Source: Phycisphaerales bacterium
GTDB lineage: Bacteria > Planctomycetota > Phycisphaerae > Phycisphaerales > SM1A02
NCBI GenBank assembly: GCA_029246705.1
Contig: JAQWMQ010000026.1
Coordinates: 38,568-102,567, forward strand
Reading direction: 5' to 3'
Length of the DNA: 64,000 nt
The position numbers and the translations under genes were made by a program. Shown here one piece after another: positions 47,238-56,649 of the stretch (within the stretch, counting starts at the first letter, position 1; each line of letters opens with the position of its first letter). The notes below the pieces were generated by a model that searched no databases, was not told where the DNA came from, and was given only the letters and a program-made list of their open reading frames with translations.

Positions 47238-48244
47238 ACGACCATGGTCGAAACTTCGTGATCGGACTGGTCACGATCATCGCGCTCATCGGCATGAGCA
47301 CCCTCCTTCTTCAATTCGGGGAATTGGACCGGCTGCTGAACCCCTCCTATACGATGACCATCGAACTCAACGCCGCAGGCACCACCCGTGCCGGAAGCGC
47401 GATCAGCCTCAACGGCGTGCGCATCGGCACCGTGGACAGCATCGACCTGGTGGAAGACCTCGAATACCCCGTGCTGGTCAAGGCTTCGGTGGATCGCCGC
47501 TACAAGATTCCCGTCGGGAGCACCGCCCAGGTGGCGGACGCCCTCATCGGAAACGGCGGACGGATCGAGATGGAGATGCCGGAAAACCGCTCCATCGACG
47601 ACCCCACCCTGCCCATGGACGGCACCGCCATCATCCAGGGTCGGTGGCAGTCACTGGGCGAGACCATCGCCGGGCAGCTCGAGGGCCAGATGGCCCCGAT
47701 CATGGCCTCCCTCGATTCATTCAATGATCTTGCCGCCACCTGGACGGGGGTCGGCGACCAGGTCGGCACCATGCTCGACCCGGATCTCAGCGACCAGCCC
47801 GGCTCGGTGGTCGGTGCGGTCGATGAACTCAACGCCACCCTGGCCAGCGCCGCTGAAGCCATGGAACTCGCCCGGACCTGGCTCGGTGACGAACAACTCC
47901 GAGCCGACGTGACCTCCGCCGCCTGGAAGGCCAATCGACTCCTCGAGAGCGCCACCGAGGCGACCGCGAACGTGAGCCGCCTCGCCGACAGCATCGGCAA
48001 CGACGTCGATCGCCTGACCGACGCGGCGGTCCCGGTCGCGGAGGAGATGTCACTGACGCTCGACCGACTGGGCACCCTGCTTCGGGCCGCATCCGATGGC
48101 GAAGGCACGATCGGACAGCTCATGAGCAACCCCGATCTCTACCGCAGCCTCGAGGAAGCGGCGAAACGACTCGACAGCACGCTGCAGCAACTCGAACTCT
48201 TCATGCAGAAGATCCGGGACGAGGGACTGCAGGTCGGCATGTAG
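47234..48244 (+). CDS. MCE-domain (MlaD family) lipid transport protein
   Basis: A 336-residue membrane-anchored MCE protein. One transmembrane helix (FVIGLVTIIALIGMSTLLLQ, about 8-28) is followed by the MCE domain at about 36-115 (TTRAGSAISLNGVRIGTVDS). The C-terminal half is helical, as in MlaD/Mce proteins that form lipid-conducting tubes. Translation starts at TTG 47234 inside the stop of the ATPase (TTGA), with GGAG 7 bases upstream. It likely carries lipid between membranes. Its MlaE partner must be encoded elsewhere. Confidence 0.88.
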   Translation: MNDHGRNFVIGLVTIIALIGMSTLLLQFGELDRLLNPSYTMTIELNAAGTTRAGSAISLNGVRIGTVDSIDLVEDLEYPVLVKASVDRRYKIPVGSTAQVADALIGNGGRIEMEMPENRSIDDPTLPMDGTAIIQGRWQSLGETIAGQLEGQMAPIMASLDSFNDLAATWTGVGDQVGTMLDPDLSDQPGSVVGAVDELNATLASAAEAMELARTWLGDEQLRADVTSAAWKANRLLESATEATANVSRLADSIGNDVDRLTDAAVPVAEEMSLTLDRLGTLLRAASDGEGTIGQLMSNPDLYRSLEEAAKRLDSTLQQLELFMQKIRDEGLQVGM

Positions 48245-48408
48245 ACCAGGGCTTTGAACCCGATGCGCGAAAGGAGTTGCGCAAGGGATGAACAGGTACG
48301 CAAACTTCTCACGTCACTTCGCAGCACCTGCCGAAGTAATGGTGAGGCCATTCCGGACATCTCGTCCGAACCGGCATGAACAATCTGAAAAGCAAGGGGC
48401 TGATGAAC

Positions 48409-51400
48409 ATGCGTGATGCGCAGGCGATCAGGTTCTGGACCGCTTTCGTGGTCCTGGTGGTGTTGAACATCGGTGGTTGGGCGTGGATGAAGCGATCGGT
48501 CGAGGACGGCAGGCAGCAGCCGCAGGTCCGCCTGATACATGCGGGCGGTGCGGAAGCCCTCGGCACGTCGGGAAGACTGCCGCTGCGGTTTGATCGCGAC
48601 CTCTTCGTGGCTGACGCGGTCGGGACGAGGCTGGTCCACGCCCCCTTCCAGATTGACCCCCCCGTTCCGGGCTCCTGGCGGGTGGAGGCACGCGACCAGC
48701 TGTGCTTCGAGCCCCATGCCAAGCCCCAACCGGGTCGGACCTACCGTGTGATCCGCCTCGAGAACCACCCGATCTTCAGCCGCTTCAGCCTCACCGACGA
48801 CCTCCCCGAGATCAACTACCAGCCCCTCTCACTCGAAGCGGCCGCGATCAGCGACATCGAGCGGATCTGGGATCGGCAAGGCTCCAGCCACGACGCACGG
48901 ATCGAATTGATCTTCAACCAGCCGGTCACCCCCGATGCCCTGGCTGAACACCTCACGTTCCTGGTCAATCGGAAGCCGGTCACCCCGACCTTCGAGACCC
49001 AGGAGACGAGCAACACCCATTTCCTGAAGACCAGCGCAAGCTTCAATGGGATCATCGAGTTCACCCTCGACTCCGGCATGACCGGAGCGGGTGGCACCCT
49101 CGGCCTCGAGTTCCAGGAACACCGCCGCTTCACCGTGCCGCCCAGTCTCCAGGCCACCGCCTTCAGAAAGCGCTTTCGCAGCTTTGAACGGGCCGAAGTC
49201 TCCATCGTGTTCAATCGCAAGCTGATCCGCCAGGCGGACCTGAGCAGCGTGAGCATCACGCCGGACGCGAAGAACATGATCCCCCGCCTGGTGGGCAACC
49301 AGCTCAAGATCACCGCGGATTTCCAACCCGGGACGCACTACACGATCAACGTCGACCCACCCTTGCGCGGTGCGGACGACACCTTGCTCGAAGAACGCGT
49401 GATCCGGTCCTTCACGATGCCCGAACGGCCCCCGAGCATCCGGGTCAAGCGCTCGATCGGTCGCATGAGTCCGGAAGGCAGCTTCGCACTGGACGTTCAG
49501 CACGTGAATGTCCCCGAAGTGGACGTCACGATCCATCGACTGCCGGAGCGGAACATCCCCCTCTACCTGGCCGGACTGGACGAGACCTGGGACGTGCGTC
49601 GGCTGGGTGAGGTGGTTGCCAAGAGCACCCTTCCCATCGGTGGAGACGACAATTCGAACCCACTGGACTCGGTGCTCGAACTGGACCGCCTGATCGAGCG
49701 GACCCCGGGCATCTACATGGTCTGCCTGAACATTCCCGGCAGACCGTACTGGCACGAGACCACCTCACTGCTCCTGGTCGGCGACCTCGGCCTGCACATC
49801 CAGAAGGATGCCACGGGCCTGCTCGCCTGGGTCAACTCCGTCCGAACCGGCCTGCCCACGCCCGGCGCGCACGTCAAGGCCTGGAGCCCCAACCGGGAGA
49901 TCCTCTTCGAAGGGACCACCGACGCAGACGGACTGCTCAGGATCCCCCTCCCCAACGGCGGCATGGATCTCGTCACCTCCTCCCTCGGTGATGACATGAC
50001 CTTCATCGACCCGAGGAAGGCCACCCGGATCGATGACAAGGCTCTTTCCGGAAGCCCCTGGTCCAAAGGCCTCGAGGTCGCGTTGTATGCGGACCGCGGC
50101 GTCCACCGCCCGGGGGAGACGATCCACCTCACGGGCCTGCTTCGCACCGACGACGGCGAGCAGGTCCCCGACCTGCCCCTCGAGGTGCAACTCATACGCC
50201 CCGATGGCGTCGTGAAGTCCACCCGGACCGTCATGTCCGAACAGCCCCAGGGGCTCTTCCACGTCGACCTGCAGACCCACCAGTCCGCACCAACCGGCCG
50301 GTGGAAGGTGCGCTGCGCGGTCCCCGGAAGCGAGACCACCCTTGCAACCCTGTCGTGCCAGGTGATGCCGTTCGTACCCGTGCGACTGAAGGTCGACACG
50401 ACGGTCACCGTCGATCAAGTGGATGCCGAACATCCGCTCACCGTCGACGTCGCGGCGAACTACCTCCATGGCGCACCCGGTTCGGACCTGCCGGGCACGA
50501 TCAGCGTGAATTTCACCACGAAGCGCTACCAGGACGATCGCTTCAGGGCGTTTCGCTTCGAGGACGCACCCAAGACCGATGGGGCACACGTGCAGAGGAC
50601 CGTCCAGCTCGATGAAACGGGCAGGAACCAGTCCGGCTTCGACGAACCCCCGACACCAGCCACCTGGCTCGCGCGGATCGAGAGCTCCGTTCGAGAACCG
50701 GGTGGACGCGCAACGACCCACACCGACTGGGCGACCCTCGACACCGCAACCCAGCACGTGGGCGCACGCGTGCGGGGCGGTGCCCTCCATGAACCCCACC
50801 AACCGATCCGCTTCGATGCGGTCGTCCTCGATGCCGAAGGCACCCCGCGAACCGACCAGCCCATCGAGGCCAGGCTGTTCGAGGTCGAGCAACGGTGGTC
50901 GCTTCATCGTGCACGGGGAAACAACTACACCTGGCGCTCCCAGGAAGAGACCCATCTTCGAAGTGACTGTGCGATCAGGATCACCCCGACCAGTGAAGGC
51001 CTTTACGAGCTGGAGTTGTCGGGGCTCGAGCGCGGCACCTATCGGCTCAGCATCGAGGATCGCGTGCAATGCACCCTCGACTTCCATGTCGCCGACCATG
51101 CCTCCCGAGGGCGCATGGCGGCCGACCGCCCCGACCGACTCGAACTGATTCCTGAAGCCGGTGTCCATGAACCCGGCGCGATGACCTCGGTGCTGCTGCG
51201 CTCGCCCTTCCAGGGCATGGCGCTGGTCACGGTCGAGACCGACCGAATCCTCGCCACCCAGGTCGTACCCGTGGATGCAGACGGGGTACGGGTCCCGATC
51301 AGGATCCCCGAAACCGTCCGCAGCACGTGTTTCATCGGCGCAACCGTGCATCGCCCCGTGGATCCGCAGCAGACCGAATGGCTGCCGACTCGTGCCCAGG

Positions 51401-53778
51401 GCGCGATTCGACTCGCGATCGACGACAGCCCGCATCGATTGACCCCCTGGCTCAGCGCTTCCGACGGCGCACGCCCCGGGGAAACCGTTCACGTTTCCCT
51501 GGCGGTGCCGGAACTCGCCGCGGATCTCGAGGCGGGACCGGTCCAGGCGGATGCGGTCGCCCATGTCTGGGCGGTCGAGGAAGGTGCGCTGCTGGTGACC
51601 GACCACCACGCGCCCGATCTCCTGAAGCACCTGTTCCGACCACGACTGCGAACGGTGCGTTCACTGGACACCTGCGACACCCTGCTTCCCGACTATGAAC
51701 GCCCGGTGAGCTGGGCCCGTATCGGTGGTGATGCCTACGCGGCCAGCCGCAGCCCGGTACCGGTTCGCTTGCGCGAGACCGCGGTCCTCTGGCAGCGGCA
51801 GGTGCCCATCGACGCAGACGGCGTCCTTGAATTCGATCTCGAGATGCCGGACATCGACGGTGCCATGCGCTTGATGGCGGTGGTGATCGATGACGACCGT
51901 TATGGCGCGACCGAACACACCGTCGCGGTGGCCGCTCCGCTTGAAGTCGTGGCCGTGCTGCCACGAGCCGCGGCGCCCGGTGATCGTATGTCGATACCGG
52001 TTCGCGTCCAGAACCGTGGGAGCAGCCCACTCGACACCACGCTCGAACTGGAACTGCCGGGGAACCTCTCCGGAACACTTGCCACGAAACGACTGCAGAT
52101 TTCCGCCATGAGCGAAGAGGTCGTGCACCTGGAACTGGAGGCCCTTGCCCCGGGCCTGGCCGAGGTTCGGATCACCGCGACCCCCGAACAGGCCTCGGTC
52201 ACGGTCGAACCAAGGACCCTGAAGCAGGCGATCGCGATCCGTCCGCCACATGGACATCGGTCCGAGGTTCTTCGCCTCACCGTTCCCGCAGGTGAAGTCG
52301 GGCGCATCGAACGCAACCATGCACTCGAAGCCCTCGACGGCCGCGTGGAAGTCATGATCGACCCGACCCCGATGATCGACCTCAAGCCGATCCTCGATGA
52401 CCTCATCGACTATCCCTACGGCTGTGCGGAGCAGACCGGAAGCCGCCTCGAAGGCCTGCTTGCGATGGTGAACCTGCCTCGACAGGTCACCGCTCGGGAC
52501 CCCTCGGAGCTGGATGCGATGATCGCGACCGGCATCAATCGCCTCTTCGCCATGCAGGACCGCAAGGGCCTGATCGGATACTGGCCGAACCAGGGCGGCT
52601 CGCCATGGATCTCGATCCGAACCGGGCTCATCCTCCAGGAAGCCGACAGGCTCGGCTACAAGCCCCCGAAGGTGATGCTGGACCGGCTCGCCCGGGCGAT
52701 CATCCCGATGATCAACCACGACGAGGGCCGGATGACCCGGTTCGATCGTGCGCTGGGGTTGCGCTTCCTCGCCCAGAACGGAACACCCGATGAAGACGCG
52801 ATGCGCAACCTCGAAGCTTCAAGCGAGCAGCTTGACCTGGAATCCCGGGCACATCTTGCAGACGCGTGCTTTGACAGCGGACTCGACCAGATGGGGCAAC
52901 GCCTCGTCGGTCTTGAAGCACTTCCAACGCTGATCAAGGCTGGCTCCCCAGGCACTGCAACTCGCTTCACTTCCGACCTCACCCAGATCGCGGTGACCGC
53001 CCAGGTGCTCATGGAACATCGCCCCGATCACCCGCGACTCACCGAGCTCATCCGCACCCTGAACTCGAGCCGAACCGCACGCGGCTGGCGAACCACCTAC
53101 GAGAATTCAGCCGCGGTCGTGGCACTGGCTCGCTATTACCAACAAGGCAGTGAGCCCGGAGATCTTGAAGGATCGATACAGATCGCAGGAAAAGACATCT
53201 CTTTCGCCGAAGAAGGCACCACGCACCTCGAATTCGCGACCAGCGACTGCTCCTCGATCGATGAACTGATCAGGAACGACGGCAGCGGCAGCGCCCACAT
53301 CGTGATCCGAACCACCGGAATCCCCCTCACCGACGAGAAGAACGACGCCGTCGAACAGGGCATCTCCGTCGAACGCCGGTGGCTTGACCATCGAGGCGAG
53401 CCGCTCCCCGAAGGAGGCTCCCTTGCTTCCGGGGACCTGGTGATCGTGGAAGTGACCGCCCGGGCCCTGGCGGACATCCCCATTCCAAACGTCGCGATCC
53501 TCGAGGTGCTCCCAGGTGGCATGGAGTTCGAGCTTGCGACCCTGGCAACCAGTGCCGCCAGCGACAAGGTCAGCCTCTCGAAGGTCGACCACACCGTCTT
53601 CCATGACGATCGCATGGTCGCCTTCACCACCTTGAAGTCCAAACCGACGCGGTTCCAGTACGTGCTGCGTGCAATCGTTCCCGGGGACTGGTCGGTACCG
53701 GCAGCCGATGCACTCTCGATGTACGACTCGAACATCAAGGCCCATGGCCTGGGTACCCGGGTGGAGATCACCCCATGA
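48409..53778 (+). CDS. Bacterial alpha-2-macroglobulin family protein
   Basis: A very large envelope protein (1789 residues from ATG 48409). It has one N-terminal membrane helix (FWTAFVVLVVLNIGGWAWM) and no lipobox. MG-type beta domains fill the first 1200 residues (LNGLLRTDDGEQVPDLPLEV-like repeats are typical). The thioester motif Cys-Ala-Glu-Gln is at about 1339 in DYPYGCAEQTGSRLEG, the covalent protease trap. Alpha-helical toroid and C-terminal domains follow. AAGGGG lies 9 bases before the chosen ATG; 48376 and 48403 are in-frame alternatives. It overlaps pbpC by ATGA, the standard yfhM-pbpC arrangement. It probably guards the periplasm against foreign proteases. Confidence 0.9.
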   Translation: MRDAQAIRFWTAFVVLVVLNIGGWAWMKRSVEDGRQQPQVRLIHAGGAEALGTSGRLPLRFDRDLFVADAVGTRLVHAPFQIDPPVPGSWRVEARDQLCFEPHAKPQPGRTYRVIRLENHPIFSRFSLTDDLPEINYQPLSLEAAAISDIERIWDRQGSSHDARIELIFNQPVTPDALAEHLTFLVNRKPVTPTFETQETSNTHFLKTSASFNGIIEFTLDSGMTGAGGTLGLEFQEHRRFTVPPSLQATAFRKRFRSFERAEVSIVFNRKLIRQADLSSVSITPDAKNMIPRLVGNQLKITADFQPGTHYTINVDPPLRGADDTLLEERVIRSFTMPERPPSIRVKRSIGRMSPEGSFALDVQHVNVPEVDVTIHRLPERNIPLYLAGLDETWDVRRLGEVVAKSTLPIGGDDNSNPLDSVLELDRLIERTPGIYMVCLNIPGRPYWHETTSLLLVGDLGLHIQKDATGLLAWVNSVRTGLPTPGAHVKAWSPNREILFEGTTDADGLLRIPLPNGGMDLVTSSLGDDMTFIDPRKATRIDDKALSGSPWSKGLEVALYADRGVHRPGETIHLTGLLRTDDGEQVPDLPLEVQLIRPDGVVKSTRTVMSEQPQGLFHVDLQTHQSAPTGRWKVRCAVPGSETTLATLSCQVMPFVPVRLKVDTTVTVDQVDAEHPLTVDVAANYLHGAPGSDLPGTISVNFTTKRYQDDRFRAFRFEDAPKTDGAHVQRTVQLDETGRNQSGFDEPPTPATWLARIESSVREPGGRATTHTDWATLDTATQHVGARVRGGALHEPHQPIRFDAVVLDAEGTPRTDQPIEARLFEVEQRWSLHRARGNNYTWRSQEETHLRSDCAIRITPTSEGLYELELSGLERGTYRLSIEDRVQCTLDFHVADHASRGRMAADRPDRLELIPEAGVHEPGAMTSVLLRSPFQGMALVTVETDRILATQVVPVDADGVRVPIRIPETVRSTCFIGATVHRPVDPQQTEWLPTRAQGAIRLAIDDSPHRLTPWLSASDGARPGETVHVSLAVPELAADLEAGPVQADAVAHVWAVEEGALLVTDHHAPDLLKHLFRPRLRTVRSLDTCDTLLPDYERPVSWARIGGDAYAASRSPVPVRLRETAVLWQRQVPIDADGVLEFDLEMPDIDGAMRLMAVVIDDDRYGATEHTVAVAAPLEVVAVLPRAAAPGDRMSIPVRVQNRGSSPLDTTLELELPGNLSGTLATKRLQISAMSEEVVHLELEALAPGLAEVRITATPEQASVTVEPRTLKQAIAIRPPHGHRSEVLRLTVPAGEVGRIERNHALEALDGRVEVMIDPTPMIDLKPILDDLIDYPYGCAEQTGSRLEGLLAMVNLPRQVTARDPSELDAMIATGINRLFAMQDRKGLIGYWPNQGGSPWISIRTGLILQEADRLGYKPPKVMLDRLARAIIPMINHDEGRMTRFDRALGLRFLAQNGTPDEDAMRNLEASSEQLDLESRAHLADACFDSGLDQMGQRLVGLEALPTLIKAGSPGTATRFTSDLTQIAVTAQVLMEHRPDHPRLTELIRTLNSSRTARGWRTTYENSAAVVALARYYQQGSEPGDLEGSIQIAGKDISFAEEGTTHLEFATSDCSSIDELIRNDGSGSAHIVIRTTGIPLTDEKNDAVEQGISVERRWLDHRGEPLPEGGSLASGDLVIVEVTARALADIPIPNVAILEVLPGGMEFELATLATSAASDKVSLSKVDHTVFHDDRMVAFTTLKSKPTRFQYVLRAIVPGDWSVPAADALSMYDSNIKAHGLGTRVEITP

Positions 53779-55856
53779 AGCCCGAGGCACCGGCAAGACG
53801 CTTCCGGCGCCTCAGGCGACTCCTGATGGCGAGCGTGGTGACGGCCACCTTCGGCGGCGTGCTGGCCACCGTGCTCTTCACGGCTGCGTGGGTGCTCTTC
53901 CCGCTCCCGGATCGCTTCCTCGCACCCGGTGATCCCGGTGCACTGGTCCTGGATGCCTCCGGCGGAGTGCTCCTCGACATCGTCGGTGCGGATGAGCAGC
54001 ATCGGCTGGCGATCACCCTCGAGCAGGCCGGCCCCTGGATACCCGAGGCGTTGATCGCGGTCGAGGACCATGCCTTTCGCAGTCACATCGGGATCGACCC
54101 CGGAGCGATCCTCGGCGCCCTGGGGTCCAACCTCGCCGCCGGCAAGGTCGTCCGGGGTGGCAGCACCATCACGATGCAGGTCGCGGGGCTTCGCCTGCAA
54201 CACCCGCGGACCTACGCCGGCAAGGCGATCGAGGCGTTTCGTGCGCTGCAGATCGAAGCACGCCATGACAAGGACCGGATCCTCGAGGCGTGGCTGAACA
54301 CCGCGTCCTTCGGTGGCAACCTCGTCGGCATCGAAACCGCAAGCCGTGCCTGGCTCGGAAAACCCGCGGCTGCATGCTCGATCGCGGAAGCAGCACTCCT
54401 GGTCGGTCTTCCGAATGCCCCCGAACGTTTCCGTCCCGACCGGCACCCGGAGGCCGCCATCCGGCGGAAGAACATCGTGCTTGATCGGATGCTCGCCTCA
54501 GGCGTCATCTCCAGCGCACAACACCAGGTCGCACGTGCAGAGGAACTGCTGATCCATCGCCGGGATTCCAGTGGAAACCGCAGGCACGTGGGCTGGGTGG
54601 CGCTCCAACGCAGTGGTCGCGGACGCGTGCTCGAGACCACGGTCGACCCGACGCTCCAGGCGGTCGTCGAATCGGTCGTCGAACAACATGCACGAGACCT
54701 TCCGACGGAAGTGGACATCTCGGTGGTGCTGGTGGAGGTCGCGTCCGGCTCGATCCGGGCGATGGTCGGCTCCACCGATCCGATGGACCCCCGAGACGGA
54801 CAGGTCAACGGCGCGACCAGCCGACGGTCGCCGGGGTCGAGCCTCAAACCGCTGATCTACGCCATGGCCTACGACCGACATCGACTGGCGCCGGAGTCGA
54901 TCGTCCTCGACGCCCCACTGGACTACGCCGGTTGGCGACCGGGCAACATCGACCGGCGATACCGTGGACGGATGACCGCGGCGGAAGCCCTGCGCAGCTC
55001 GAGAAACACCCCCGCCCTGCGGATCACGGACGAACTCGGGCTCGCCTCGGTCATCGCCGGTCTCAGGCGTTCGGGGATCGCACTGCCGCTGGATACCGCA
55101 GGACATGCAGGGCTGTCCATCGCCGTCGGCGGCGTCGAGGTCCGACCACTGGACCTGGCCGAGGCCTACACCATGCTCGCTCGTGGCGGACTTCACCAGC
55201 CACTCCGCCTGATCGAAAGCGAACCCGCCACCCCCACCCGGGTGTTCTCCACCGAGGCGTGCCGGGCGGTGGAATGCTCGCTTGCGCCGGACCCCGGGCT
55301 TGAAGGCGGTGCGCTCCCCTTCGTGGTCGCGAAGACCGGTACCAGCAGCGGACTCAGGGATGCCCTGGCCGCCGGGTGGAACGCTCGCTATGCAGTGGTG
55401 ACCTGGGTTGGTCGTTTCGACGGAGGCTCCGACCCGATCCTCATGGGTTCGCGCTCGGCACTCCCGATCCTCGACTCGTTACTGACCCACCCCACGCTCA
55501 GGACCAACCGCCCCACCCGCAAGGCAAGCGACTGGATCGTCAGGAACCAGGTGGGCGCAGGCCTGGCAACAACCCTGCCCAGACTTCTTGAACCCAGAAA
55601 CGGCGACTGCATCGTGGCATCGGGGACCACCGTGCGAATCGATCCACGCATCGAGACCGACGGGAGACCGACGGTTCTTCTTCTCGATGGAAGACCGATC
55701 GAACTCGGCCCGATCACGGTGGGAATCGGCACGCACGAACTTCGCGTCATCAGTGGTACCAACCCACCCCACACGATCGAGTTCACGGTGGAACCATTGA
55801 TCCGCACGGTCGCACAACCGGCCGACACCATCGAAGCCGATCACGCCATGCAATGA
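53775..55856 (+). CDS. pbpC: Penicillin-binding protein 1C
   Basis: A 693-residue class A penicillin-binding protein. One membrane helix is followed by the glycosyltransferase domain (GT51) with the catalytic Glu in LIAVEDHAFRSHIGID and RGGSTITMQVAGLRLQHPRT. The transpeptidase domain has SxxK at SSLK (Ser355), SxN at SSRNTPA, and KTGTSSG. The C-terminal domain of about 100 residues matches the PBP1C-type biPBP_C. The family is usually paired with alpha-2-macroglobulin, as here, and may repair peptidoglycan after breaching. Many planctomycetes were thought to lack peptidoglycan, so intact catalytic motifs are notable. Confidence 0.92.
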   Translation: MKPEAPARRFRRLRRLLMASVVTATFGGVLATVLFTAAWVLFPLPDRFLAPGDPGALVLDASGGVLLDIVGADEQHRLAITLEQAGPWIPEALIAVEDHAFRSHIGIDPGAILGALGSNLAAGKVVRGGSTITMQVAGLRLQHPRTYAGKAIEAFRALQIEARHDKDRILEAWLNTASFGGNLVGIETASRAWLGKPAAACSIAEAALLVGLPNAPERFRPDRHPEAAIRRKNIVLDRMLASGVISSAQHQVARAEELLIHRRDSSGNRRHVGWVALQRSGRGRVLETTVDPTLQAVVESVVEQHARDLPTEVDISVVLVEVASGSIRAMVGSTDPMDPRDGQVNGATSRRSPGSSLKPLIYAMAYDRHRLAPESIVLDAPLDYAGWRPGNIDRRYRGRMTAAEALRSSRNTPALRITDELGLASVIAGLRRSGIALPLDTAGHAGLSIAVGGVEVRPLDLAEAYTMLARGGLHQPLRLIESEPATPTRVFSTEACRAVECSLAPDPGLEGGALPFVVAKTGTSSGLRDALAAGWNARYAVVTWVGRFDGGSDPILMGSRSALPILDSLLTHPTLRTNRPTRKASDWIVRNQVGAGLATTLPRLLEPRNGDCIVASGTTVRIDPRIETDGRPTVLLLDGRPIELGPITVGIGTHELRVISGTNPPHTIEFTVEPLIRTVAQPADTIEADHAMQ

Positions 55857-55865
55857 ACAAATGAA

Positions 55866-55892
55866 CAGGGGGACGGATGAACCGTCCCCCTG
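55866..55892 (+). terminator. Hairpin after pbpC
   Basis: CAGGGGGACGG pairs with CCGTCCCCCTG (11 bp) around ATGAA. It lies between convergent pbpC and the Pal-like gene and can serve both strands; it has no U-run. Confidence 0.7.
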
Positions 55893-55937
55893 GGTGGTGC
55901 TTTCGATCATTCCGGGGAGCTGAACCCCCTCGACCGG

Positions 55938-56585
55938 CTATTCGTCGACCACGACCACCAGTTCGACTCGGCGGCTCTGGGCCTTCGAGGTCTTCGGCTG
56001 GTGCGGGCCGTAGCTGGCATAGGAGATCTGCTTCGCGGGAATACCCTTGGTCTGCATGTATTCACCCACGGAGTAGGCGCGTTCGAAACCAAGGTGGTGG
56101 TTGGTCTCGTAGCGTTCCTTGGACTTGCGGATCGGATCCGAATCGGTGTACCCGACCAGTCGGATCTCCCTGTTCGGGTAACTCGACTTGATGTCCGAGA
56201 CCACTGCGTTGAGTGATGTCTTCGCCGTGGACTTCAAGGTGTCACGACCCGCATCAAAGAGCACGTCACTGGGCAGGTTCACCACGATCTCACCACCGCG
56301 GGACTCCGCCTGGAATCCACCGATGGTGGCCACGGTCGGTTCGACCGGGGTGGCCGACACGATATCGGCTTCGAGCTGCTGGTTGCGAAGCTTCAACTGG
56401 TCGTTCTGCTGCTGGAGGGTCCGGGCACTTCGCTTCTGGTCATCGAGTTGCATGCGAAGCGTGCTGGCTTCCTCCCGCAGGAGTGCTTCTCGATCCTTGG
56501 CTGATTGATCGCAACCACCGGCGGTGAGTACGACAAACCCGCCGGCCAAAACTGCTCCGAGCCACATCATTCGGCGATGGGTCAT
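55938..56585 (-). CDS. OmpA/Pal-like peptidoglycan-associated lipoprotein
   Basis: A 215-residue lipoprotein starting at ATG 56585. The signal peptide ends in LTAGGC (Cys25). A coiled coil of about 35 residues (LREEASTLRMQLDDQKRSAR) is followed by an OmpA-like domain at about 100-215: VLFDAGRDTLKSTAKTSLNA, EIRLVGYTDSDPIRKSKERY and QSRRVELVVVV. It would bind peptidoglycan from the outer membrane. Its context near prepilin peptidase and pbpC suits an envelope role. It differs from true Pal in the coiled coil. Confidence 0.88.
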   Translation of the reverse strand: MTHRRMMWLGAVLAGGFVVLTAGGCDQSAKDREALLREEASTLRMQLDDQKRSARTLQQQNDQLKLRNQQLEADIVSATPVEPTVATIGGFQAESRGGEIVVNLPSDVLFDAGRDTLKSTAKTSLNAVVSDIKSSYPNREIRLVGYTDSDPIRKSKERYETNHHLGFERAYSVGEYMQTKGIPAKQISYASYGPHQPKTSKAQSRRVELVVVVDE

Positions 56586-56649
56586 CAGTACGGCATCCTT
56601 TCCGCTGTGTTCAAACATGCCCACTATCCCTGAGTGGGTCAGGTCCATT

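Noticed and set aside
49765..51630. 621-codon minus-strand frame opposite the alpha-2-macroglobulin gene
   Set aside because: Antisense shadow with no start signals; plus strand has the thioester motif and operon coupling.
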